From Oasisia sp. SBJ-2009 (lineage: Eukaryota; Annelida; Polychaeta; Sabellida; Siboglinidae): 64,000 bases of DNA. Position 1 is the first letter of the stretch, and each line of letters starts with the position of its first letter. The translations under genes and the position numbers were made by a program. The stretch lies in the NCBI GenBank assembly GCA_964017155.1, contig OZ024861.1:49567513-49631512 (forward strand), given 5' to 3'. This document shows positions 25,201 to 37,600 of the stretch, one piece after another. The notes beneath the pieces are model-generated. The model did not search any database and had not been told where the DNA came from. It worked only from the letters and a program-made list of their open reading frames with translations.

Positions 25201-28200
25201 CATTCCACAAGTTGTTGGGTGTAGAGGAGGAGGTACTTTTGGCTGAACTGGAAGCTTCATGATGGTTATGTATGTGGGAATATGATCTGACAATTTGAGT
25301 TTCGGTGCTAACATTAACCCGTAAATACAGCGTCCGTGCCGGTTGGATGTAAGTACAGCTTAAGTTATAAATGTAATTATGATTAAACCGCTGCAGTCAT
25401 CATATTCAGTTGCTAACCGGTTACTGTTGTTGCATTGCTGTTTGACACCACAATTTGGATAGTTGTATTGATGCTTAGTTGGATACAGTTAAACTATTTT
25501 TATACCAACATTGTACAGGGTATATCTACAATTAGATCGTATTTACACGTACTTGGAATCATTGGGTGATAGATGCCATATTTTTATTGTCATATGGTAT
25601 TACCCTGAAAGATGTGACAAATTCAAAACATGGTTTCATTAACACTTTAAATTAATGGTCGTATGGTCGTGCAACGCTGCTTAGCGTTTACTCTTGTTAC
25701 GTGCATTGGCTGCTTTTGTACGCACAATTTCCTATCCTGTACAATGAAAATTAATGTAAATGCATATTTTGAATTGAGTGTTCTTGACAATGTATTCCAA
25801 TAACTGTTCTGTTTCACTTTATTGCCTTTGTTGTGTATTAATACATTACGTTGGTGAAATTTGTACATAGATACTTTAAATGATGTATATAGTATTATTT
25901 TTATGTACATACATACAATAATGGTGGTTATTATTAAGTAATTGACATTTAACACACTCATTGATGTAAGTAATGATACTAATTAACAATTTGTTTTGAT
26001 TTACAATGGATGTTTTTAGAAGGTTAATTAATTGACATCAGCTTTACTACATTAAAGATATTGTAACGTAGAGAAGCACATCAGAAAGTTACATTACAAA
26101 AATTGTATATACATTAGGTTGGCACAAAAATATTACCGAGTTTGTGAGTGCAACACATCAGGGGGCAAACTGCTTCAGGGGTAGAAATCAGTATTTTCAA
26201 CACTCAGATTTCTCCTGCCAGAGTTGAGTTGCTTCTTAGGGGAAAGGATATGTTGTAATGCAGTAAACACCAGGAAACATCACGGAATCCATGGCAAACA
26301 TAATGATGGATTCAAATATGACTGATATAGAAACAGAATGTAAGCTAACAAATTAAATGGTGCTAGGAATTAAAGGTGAGGATTTGCATCAAATAACAAC
26401 ATAAAGGCTGTGTCATTGAAGTTACAGTTGTATGACAGCAATCTAACCCAGGCCTGTGGTCAGTTACATTGTAATGTAATCGATTACAATTACTATTACT
26501 TTGTTTCCTTCCTGTTACTACTACATTCTGAATTCTTTCTTTACTATTTCATTTGAAGCAGTTACCATTACTGTTATAATTTCATTCTTTTTTGCACAAT
26601 TTAAGATAAAAATGGTGTCACTGAAGTCTGAAAATTGAATAGAACTGATTGATGAAGGGGTTATGTCATTTCAGATAACAGCCCATATTGTAGTATGTTT
26701 ACAATATGTGTACGTATGTTAATAAATACATGTAAACAACTGAGTATATATCTAAAAGGAATTAAATAAACATGTCACCAATGTTCACGAAAACCTGCAA
26801 ATGAACAGTAATGCTTAAAAAATAAAAGCATTAAACAGATCTGTAAAATTGACTAAATAGAATATAATAGAATAGAAGTAAATGTAAATAGAGTATTAAT
26901 TAGTTTTATTTATTTATTTATTATTTATTTTACTCATCATCGTTAATTCTACGTAATATTTAATTAACAGTTTTAATATGAATACTTTAATGTTTCTACA
27001 TTTTTTATCTGAAAGTTAATTTTACAGTTGTATTTATTATTATCAATATAAATTTTAACACATAATAAATAGCTTTATATTTTATTGTACAGCGCTTTGA
27101 GCATATTTGGATATTACGCTTTATAAATAATAAATATTAATATTAATATTATTATTATTAAGTCACCATTTAAAAAAGCCAGTAGATGTCTATGTGGTGT
27201 GATTGGTGCTCATGGTTGCCATGGCAACAGGGTTTGATTGGTGCTCATGGCTGCCATGGTAACAGGGCACGCTGATGGTGAACAACACAAAGAGGAAGCT
27301 GCAATGGGCGTTGGACGTGAGCAAGAGCAACAGCGTGCTTGACGACGGCATCTTCAAGTTCCTACACCCGGGGGGCATGCCCTACTTGACCTACGGTGAC
27401 CGAGGCATCCACGGAGAACTGGATCCGGGCGAGGCCAAACCTCTGCAGGTGTTGTTTTGTCCAGGTGAGAGCGTGACTCAAACAAAGGTTTTATAATTGA
27501 TCTATTTATTATCTTTCATGGAAACCTAGTTTTTTTTAAATATTTTATTCAGTATATTTATTTTCTATCGTTATTCCCTTTTTCTAAAAAAATGTATTCA
27601 CTATATTTTAACGCATTTCACCATGTATAAGGTTGTCGATCAAATTGTTTAGTGCATGTATATTATGTTTTACAATACGACCCTTAGGCAGATAAAATGT
27701 ACATTTTATAAGGTTATCGTGAATAAATAAAGTTTAATATTATTATTATTAAAGGTATTTGGTTGGATCTCAGTTGAAATTCAAATGAGCTTCAGTTGAA
27801 GTTCAACTGATTCTGTATGAATAGTTGAATTTCAATAATCTGCTGTTCAACCTACGTTCAGCAGTTGAACGCAAGTTGAGAGCAGGCTGTTGAATGTGAG
27901 GTGAAAACAAGGACTGCCAATTTCCAGAATTTATCCCAGTTGAATGCAAGTTGAAACTGGGACTGTGACTTGCCCCTGTGGACAGTTATGACTTGCCTAC
28001 GACACTTAATCCAGACAGTTGTAGCTCACATATTTAACCTTTGTAACCCAACCTTTGCTTTTTTGTTGTGAATTCTTGTGTATTTGCAAAACCACATTTA
28101 TGTTGAATGGAAGACTTGTTTAAATTAATAACTATTGCAGATTAATTACTATGCAACTGTGAAACTGAGATTTTATGTTGTTTAATTGACCAATGGGATC

Positions 28201-28711
28201 TGTTGTTAGAGAGTTTCTCAATTATTTCCGGGAAAATTATGCTTCTCAAAAGTCACCTGATATCAGACTTTTTAATCGAAATTGCATGGAGTACCCTATT
28301 AATTTAAATAGCTTTTATTTAACCTAGCAAAACAGCTAACATTTTGAAGGGATAATTTAGTAATTTGTTAAGTGTGGATCTATCCATGATGTTCTTCATG
28401 CTTAAACATAGATCAGAAACTAAGCAACCAATTTTATATGGAAGAGGATTCTATACTATGATAGATCCAGGGGTCAGTGTTGCAGACTATTTGTAGCAGA
28501 TTCTCAATAATAATTACACCATAGATATATTGAATATTAACATAATAATTTTTCAGTAGACAATTTATCATTTTAAAGGACTTTTAGGTATATTTATTTA
28601 TTAGCTTAACACAATTATTTTTAATAACTAATTTTTTATTTTAGTTGACATCTTAGAGATATGTTTTATTTATTAGATAAAAATAATAGTTTATATTTAT
28701 CATTTAAAGAA

Positions 28712-28748
<37 letters not shown>

Positions 28749-31602
28749 TATTTGTCATATTTCATTTGATTGTATATGGCAAAATGGCAAATAAAGCTTT
28801 ATTGTTATTGATATATTTCCTATGAATATTCAATATAGTTTGAAAACTGAAATTGTTATTGATTCTAAATTGTGTGTAGATAAATGCATGTACATTTCAG
28901 ACCCGAAATGTTAAGTAGGATAAAGGGGTAATATAATAAACATATGCTGACAGTCATACCAAATGTTGACTAACTATAATGTTTCTGTTTCATCGGTGTA
29001 GTCCGTCCAGGGCGCTATGAAGTCACCCTGCCCCTCATCATTGATGGCGACCGTGCCAACCCCTATCAGCAGCTTCGTCTGGTCGGGGTGCTCAAGGCGC
29101 CCTCCATCAAGTTTGAGCCGGAGGTGCTGGTACTTACCCCCGTACCCCTCATGATGCCCGTGAAGGCCCTCATCACTGTGACAGCCTCCGACTACAAGGA
29201 GTAAGTACAAACCCTCTATCCCTCTGGTTACAAGGAGTAAGTACAAACCCTCTAACCCTCCGGCTACAAGGAGTAAGTACAAACCCTCTAACCCTCCGGC
29301 TACAAGGAGTAAGTACAAACCCTCTATCCCTCTGGTTACAAGGAGTAAGTACAAACCCTCTATCCCTCTGGTTACAAGGAGTAAGTACAAACCCTTTATC
29401 CCTCTGGCTACAAGGAGTAAGTACAAACCCTCTATCCCTCTGGTTACAAGGAGTAAGTACAAACCCTCTATCCCTCTGGTTACAAGGAGTAAGTACAAAC
29501 CCTCTATCCCTCTGGCTACAAGGAGTAAGTACAAACCCTCTAACTCTCTGGCTACAAGGAGTAAGTACAAACCCTCTATCCCTCTGGCTACAAGGAGTAA
29601 GTACAAACCCTCTAACCCTCCAGTTACAAGGAGTAAGTACAAACCCTCTATCCCTCTGGCTACAAGGAGTAAGTACAAACCCTCTAACCCTCCAGTTACA
29701 AGGAGTAAGTACAAACCCTCTATCCCTCTGGTTACAAGGAGTAAGTACAAACCCTCTAACCCTCCAGTTACAAGGAGTAAGTACAAACCCTCTATCCCTC
29801 TGGTTACAAGGAGTAAGTACAAACCCTCTATCCCTCTGGTTACAAGGAGTAAGTACAAACCCTCTAACCCTCTGGTTACAAGGAGTAAGTACAAACCCTC
29901 TATCCCTCTGGTTACAAGGAGTAAGTACAAACCCTCTATCCCTCTGGTTACAAGGAGTAAGTACAAACCCTCTATCCCTCTGGTTACAAGGAGTAAGTAC
30001 AAACCCTCTATCCCTCTGGTTACAAGGAGTAAGTACAAACCCTCTATCCCTCTGGTTACAAGGAGTAAGTACAAACCCTCTATCCCTCTGGTTACAAGGA
30101 GTAAGTACAAACCCTCTATCCCTCTGGTTACAAGGAGTAAGTACAAACCCTCTAACCCTCCAGTTACAAGGAGTAAGTACAAACCCTCTATCCCTCTGGT
30201 TACAAGGAGTAAGTACAAACCCTCTATCCCTCTGGTTACAAGGAGTAAGTACAAACCCTCTAACCCTCTGGTTACAAGGAGTAAGTACAAACCCTCTATC
30301 CCTCTGGTTACAAGGAGTAAGTACAAACCCTCTATCCCTCTGGTTACAAGGAGTAAGTACAAACCCTCTATCCCTCTGGTTACAAGGAGTAAGTACAAAC
30401 CCTCTATCCCTCTGGTTACAAGGAGTAAGTACAAACCCTCTATCCCTCTGGTTACAAGGAGTAAGTACAAACCCTCTATCCCTCTGGTTACAAGGAGTAA
30501 GTACAAACCCTCTATCCCTCTGGTTACAAGGAGTAAGTACAAACCCTCTAACCCTCCAGTTACAAGGAGTAAGTACAAACCCTCTATCCCTCTGGTTACA
30601 AGGAGTAAGTACAAACCCTCTATCCCTCTGGCTACAAGGAGTAAGTACAAACCCTCTATCCCTCTGGCTACAAGGAGTAAGTACAAACCCTCTATCCCTC
30701 TGGCTACAAGGAGTAAGTACAAACCCTCTATCCCTCTGGCTACAAGGAGTAAGTACAAACCCTCTAACCCTCCAGTTACAAGGAGTAAGTACAAACCCTC
30801 TAACCCTCCAGTTACAAGGAGTAAGTACAAACCCTCTAACCCTCCAGTTACAAGGAGTAAGTACAAACCTTCTATCCCTCCGGCTACAAGGAGTAAGTAC
30901 AAACCCTCTAACCCTCTGGTTACAAGGAGTAAGTACAAACCTTCTATCCCTCCGGCTACAAGGAGTAAGTACAAACCCTCTATCCCTCTGGTTACAAGGA
31001 GTAAGTACAAACCCTCTAACCCTCCAGTTACAAGGAGTAAGTACAAACCCTCTAACCCTCCAGTTACAAGGAGTAAGTACAAACCTTCTATCCCTCCGGC
31101 TACAAGGAGTAAGTACAAACCCTCTAACCCTCTGGCTATAAGGAGTAAGTAATCGCCCTCTATCCCTCTGGTTACAAGGAGTAAGTACTCACCCTCTAGC
31201 ACTCTGCATACAAGGAGTAAGTACTCACCCTCTACCCCTCTGGTTACAAGGAGTAAGTACTCACCCTCTATCCCTCTGGCTACAAGGAGTAAGTACTCAC
31301 CATCTACCCCTCTGGCTTCATTGAGTAAATAATCACCCTCTACCCCTCCGACTACAAGAAGTACTTGCCCTGTGGATACATGGAGTAAGTATTCGCACTC
31401 TACCCCTCCAACTACATGCAGTAAGTACTTGCCCTCTAGCTACTATTCCAACTACAAAGAAGAAGTACTTGCCCAATGTCCCTCTGACTATAAGGAGTAG
31501 TACTTGTTCTAATACTGGCCAACACTGTGTGTGTGTATGTGTGCATGAGTGCGTGCGTGCATGCGTGACTGTGCGTGCGTGCGTGCGTGCGTGCGTGACT
31601 GT

Positions 31603-31657
<55 letters not shown>

Positions 31658-34600
31658 ACTGAATAGAAAGCTCTTTCACAAACATAGTATAAGATGTAAC
31701 AGTAGTAAAACTTATAACAGAATTTTTTTATTGCATGCCACCATTTTGTTTTTCAGGAAGTCCAACTTGAAGGTGACAGTGCCCTCGGTTGAAGCAGAAG
31801 ACGGCAGCACCGTCTCTCCAGTCACTGTCAAATTTGCAGGAAATAACTGTGAGTCAATGTGAATTTTGTTACCTTTTTATTAAAATTTTCATACATGCAA
31901 AAACCATTTCCATTAAGTCATAACTATGTAGAACATTCAGTCCAAATATTTATTGTAAGATATACACTTTTGGTGACAGTTTTTTCAGAAATATCTCTAA
32001 CACGCATTACAACCCTTCTTCAAATCAAGTGACTAGCTACCAAGACATGTTCGAGTGATATTATAATTTTTTGGAGTAATTTGACATAAGCAGAGTATTA
32101 TAATTATTACTTTCTGTGTGGAAGGAGTATTTCAAAATTCAGTATTCACATTCAGAAACTATGTTGGTTTTAATGGTTGTAAAATTAATTGTAAACTTTA
32201 TTTACCTAAGGAGGCTGCTTTAACGTGTCTGATTTGTGAGCAGCATAGAGTGCATAGACTGCACCTGAGAGGGCTAACACAGGTGAACTGTTTGTAGACA
32301 TTCCAAACAAATTTCCTAATTACACAACTAGCAATGTTCCACTTATACTTCTATGTTTCGACCACCATCGGCGGCCTTCAGGAACTGAATGGTCAGTCAT
32401 CACTGCTCACTAGTTGTGTAATTATGAAACTTGTTTGGAATAATATGCTTGTAACGTGGTGGAGAGTGACACAGGTGAACTGTTTGTAGACATCCGAGCG
32501 TGTAACGTCGTGGAGAGTGACATGGAGGCAGAGATGGAGTCCTGTGTCCTCACCGTCGCGGTCACCTTCCAGAGCAACAAACCCATCTCATTCACAGAGA
32601 ACATCGTCTTTGAGGATGACCTTGGTAACAGGTAGGTCCACTGTGGACTGTTGCTAGCTGGTTGTCTTGTTGTTGGTGCACTGGGGGAGGTTATGATGGG
32701 ATCAGAGGGAATTTAGCAGTAAGACACAACTCATTCTCACAGGGATGTAAACAAAATTCTTTGTCACTGAGGGCATACGAATACATTTATATCAGGTAAA
32801 AACCCATATACAATTGGTACATATACTAGCACATCTAAGTAGCCTATAAAAGATAAAATATGTTAAAAAATGAATAGATAAAAAATTAATAAGGTTATAA
32901 GTTAGATAAATGTAATATTGTAGAAAAACAGATAAAATAATGAACAATATACAGGATGTGATTGTATAATAATTATGCAATTAATTTATGTATATAAACA
33001 CCATTTCAAAAGTAAGTTATATAAACAACTTACTGACTTTAAAAATATATATAATAATAACAAAATAATAAAAAAGTTATATGCAAGACATGATGACTAT
33101 CTTACAGATTTACTAAGTACTACGAGTAGTATTTATGCCAGGTCTAATAGGTTTATCAGAACATTTCACCACTGTTCTGTCAGTGTTAAGCTACATCTGT
33201 GTTGTGTATATATTGTGGTGCAATTTATTGTTATTTAAAAGCTAAAGTCACCTACAATATTATGCTATGCATATACAGATTTTTGGATATCACTGATGGG
33301 ACAGTGTGAGTAGCATGTTTGTTAATACTGCAATCAATACATTTGATATTCTAAGTGGTTTTTTAGTATGGTTTTAGAAAAACATGTTTTCATCATAAAT
33401 TGGATATTTTGTTTACCATTTGAACGTATTGCACAATGTAAAGTTTCAAATTATGAACATTGTTACTAGCTTAATGAAGTAACTAAACTGAATTTGGCAG
33501 GCAGTATAACAATATAACACATGTACTGTAGTCATAAGTACATAATATTAAATACAAATCTAACATTTGAGGAGCTGTGTTTAAGATCAAAATACGAATA
33601 CGAATACAAATACATTTATTTCAGGTAAAATCCCATATACAACTGGTACACATACATTAGCACAAGTAGCCTATAAAAGATCAAATATGTTAAAAAAATG
33701 AACAGATAAAAATAAATAAGGTCATAAGTTAGATAAATGTAAAATTGTAGAAAAACAGATAAAATAATGAGCAATATACAGGATATGATTGTATAATAAA
33801 TATGCAATTAATTCTTGTAAATAAACACCGTTTGAAAAGTAAGTTATATAAACAACTTACTGACTTTAAAAAAATATATATAATAATAAATAAGTAATAA
33901 CAAAGTTATATGCGAGACATGATGACTATCTTACACATTTACTGTGTACAACGAATTGGCCCAGCTAATCCACATTGGGCCATTTACTATTTCAAAGCAA
34001 TTGTACATAACCCAAACCAAGTCATTATTTATGTTAAAAATGTGTTTTTTTAAACCATAAATGCTCTTACGCAATTATGCTTATTATGAAAAAGTTAAAA
34101 CGAAATAGACCTGAGTTATTTGAACCCCAGAAGTGAGTGACGATGTTTTTTGTCCGCAGCTTCAATCTGCCAATCACAGTGACCGCGGACAACTGCCTCT
34201 TGACCTGCTACCCCTTTATCGCCCGCCATCGCACAGACCACCAGATCGTCTGCGAACAGGTCAGTGCCACTTGTGCTGCCACCTGGTGTGAAAGGCCTCA
34301 GTGACGCCACATAACGGCAGTTGTGATGGTGACGTTACGCTGTGTTTCTGCTGTGTGCTGATTGTTGAGTTTCGGGTGAAAAAACACAACAAAATGACGC
34401 CTTTCCACTTCTGTTTATTAACCGCAAATGTACGGAGACATTTCGAGTGTTACTTTGTAAACTAGTTCACATATTTGTGTACTTTTAAACGTCTGCCACT
34501 TGTTAGTACATTGCAGCATTAAATGGCCACTTAGATCACTGAATAGAACACTAAGGATGGGACTAAAATTCGATTTGTGTTAGAAATTTTTAATATTTGA

Positions 34601-37600
34601 GCCCTTTTCCGCTATTCAATTCTAAATTCAAAAATTTGCATCTAGATAAGTGAATATCATTCGAATATGTTACTTTGTGTTCTCTGCCGCAAAATCGGTC
34701 CTGGGCTATCTTTTACTTCTGACCTAACTTTGAAAATGACAACATACAACCGCTAAACTAATCCTGGCATACCGTACATACATATACACACACTAGGTTA
34801 CACAATAAAATCACTAACATTACTAAAACAAATAAATTGTTTTGAGGATATTTAATAAACAATTTGAGTGACATTGAAGATTCGTCCTATCCTTATGGAA
34901 CACTGTAGGTTTTTTTTAATGTAAAAGAAAGTTCTTATACAATGCAAACACCATCTAGATTTCTATGGAAAGCATTAAAAAACTTATTATTTATTGAACA
35001 AGTTAGTTTATAAATATACATGTATATTTACAGTGCATACAATAGGTAATGTAAAGTCATTTAATATATTTTATTGTTGGTTAAAAATATTCTGCACATA
35101 TATGCCATGTTTAAAAATTACTATTATTTCCATAATTAATAAATTTTGGCATGTGTGTTTTTATGAGCCTCTTATTGGATTTATCCAGATTTATGGTAAA
35201 CATAATCTATCTAAATTCACTTACTGCTTGATTATAAAACATCAAAGTTGAGTTTTATGATCTAAATGACTAAAACAATGTTTCGGTACAATATCATCCT
35301 TTGTCAGACTTTGTTCAACAAGACATTTCCTCTCTTGAGAGATTATTAATGGCAATCCTATCATTTTCCAGAATTTTACTTTGGATCTGTTCTGCTGCTT
35401 GTTAAATTCTGAATCGTAATTATTATTTGAATGTACTTAAATATTTTCAAGCATCTAACTATTTTCAGTTTTGCGCTTTGGGTAAATCTAAATGAATATC
35501 AAATAAAATATCGTTAACACCTTTATCCAGAATGAATCAGTTAAGCGGGCATAAGATTTATTTTTACTGACCGGTTGTATCCTTTGGCTACAACATTATA
35601 ACAATCATGGATTTCACAGGTGTTTCAAAGAACCAGAATTTTTGTATTTATGTATGAATGCTGTGAGATTTTTCTGCTTGTAAACCCTGAACAGTGGTCT
35701 GGTTCTGCTGTACTATTTATAAACCACCAAACTGCTCCAAAATCCTAAGAAAACAGCTCAATGTCACATAAAATAGGTATTTTAAAATTGGCATAAAATA
35801 TCAGCAAATTATTTATAAATGAATGGATATGATAAAAAGCTAACAAGGATAATTACAAACAAGTGTTCAGATAACACCAAATTGATGATACTGTATGTAC
35901 TGTTGACTTAACTGTGATGGAGTGAGTACCACTGGCACTGAGGTGATTGTGGCAAGGGAGGAAATGTTTTATTCCAACTGGATCGTCTGCGCTATCCTTC
36001 GTTGTTCTAACAAATGTCTGGCTTCTCTTCCAGCACTTTACTTTGCAGCTGTCGCAGAAAACACCCATAACCAGCTCCCCATCTGATGCTGATGTATGTA
36101 CACTGTATCTATACGACACTCTGCTAACCCAGTTGCTTTGCTTTCCATAACAAAACGCATGGCATTGTTCATTGAGCTCACGAGTCCCATTGCTAAGCAA
36201 CAAGTCGACCAATCAGCATGGTGCGGCGGTTTTGTTTTTGGACGATTGCGATTGAAAATGCGCATGTTGCTGCACATGTTTTGTTTTTTGCTCGTTTTTA
36301 GTCTAGTGAATTTTGCATGTTGAACGTTGAATGAGTTAAGGTGATCGACAAAGTCCTCGATGTGTTTTGGAGTATTTGTAGAATTGAATTCATTGAAGGT
36401 ATTGGTGGTGGAATAAAGGTGAAAGGTCACTGATATTTTTGGTAAGGAGTAGTGAGTGATTTAGCGAGTTAATCGGTGAGAATTATCCATATAATATATA
36501 CGCTGTTGGGGGGGCAGACATTGCAGCTTAAAGCGACATGGTCCGTTCGTGGCTTTTAATTTTTATTGCAAAATCATGTTAATCAGTATAAGTTATAACT
36601 ATTGTAGCGTCCTGACCGCCAATAAATGTTTTATCGAAACAGAACTGACTTTGTAATGTTAAACGTCGAATGTTTATATACGGTGTCACTCAAATCGCCG
36701 CGAGTGACACCCACCCTTTGACCTTTATCAACTGGGAGCTGTGCACCTGGCTGGGTGTGGCGTTAGTGGCGTCAACTTGTGTTCACGTGATACTGCATCG
36801 TGTGATCATGCATTTCCTTCTGAGCTTTTATCCACGCCTACTACGATGGTTTTGAAAATGCCTCGTGGTCGATATGTAAACAGAGTTAAGCACCTGCGTC
36901 TATTTTCAACCCCTAAATGCTACATGAAAATATATTTTGACTGGCCTTAAGCTATAATAGGTATAATTTATACCGTATAACATGATTTTGCAATAAATAT
37001 TAAAAGCCACGAATGGACCATGTCGCTTTAACCTATGCAGTAACCATGTAAATGCCACCGAGGCATAGTTGAGAGAACAGTGGAGACACCTGGTGATAAG
37101 TTTCACATGTATAATTTATAATGATCACTTTTTGAGCACTTCCATGCAGGGCTGTTGAATAAATAAGCTCATCAAGGTTTATTTTGCTAATGAGTTCAAT
37201 TCCATTACGTTTCTTTTAGTTACTTTACAAGTTTGGTGCCAATAACAACGACAGCCATTTTGTCTACTTCACCGTTTACATTTTCAGGCTTCTGTTATGG
37301 TACATTTCAAATGTTTAGTCTGCTTTATTAGAGTTGATAGATATTTTTTCAGCCTGGCATAAGACGTTTTATGGATTCATGCAACAACTTTGACATTTGT
37401 ATATAAGTCAATGTAAGACAATTATAGTGACAAGTTTGTCCCTAGTCCCGTCCGTCCGTCCGTCCGTCCGTCCGTCCGTCCGTCCGTCCGTCCGTCCGTC
37501 CGTCCGTCCGTCCGTCCGTCCGTCCGTCCGTCCGTCCGTCCGTCCGTCCGTCCGTCCGTCCGTCCGTCCGTCCGTCCGTCCGTCCGTCCGTCCCTTACAT

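Larger units (their letters stand above)
24341..27265. other. Intron 19, right part
   Basis: Holds two or three candidate micro-exons (see findings), a (TA)n and (CA)n tract at 24945-25200 and long AT-rich unique-looking sequence (25200-27180). The exon 20 acceptor region is duplicated at 27199-27265. Confidence 0.5.

Noticed and set aside
28974..31202. 742-codon ORF on the - strand
   Set aside because: It is the translation of the 36-bp donor minisatellite and runs antisense through the real exon 21.
35853..36430. 119-130-codon ORFs on the - strand in intron 24
   Set aside because: No recognisable domain, composition like the surrounding intron, and overlapping frames.
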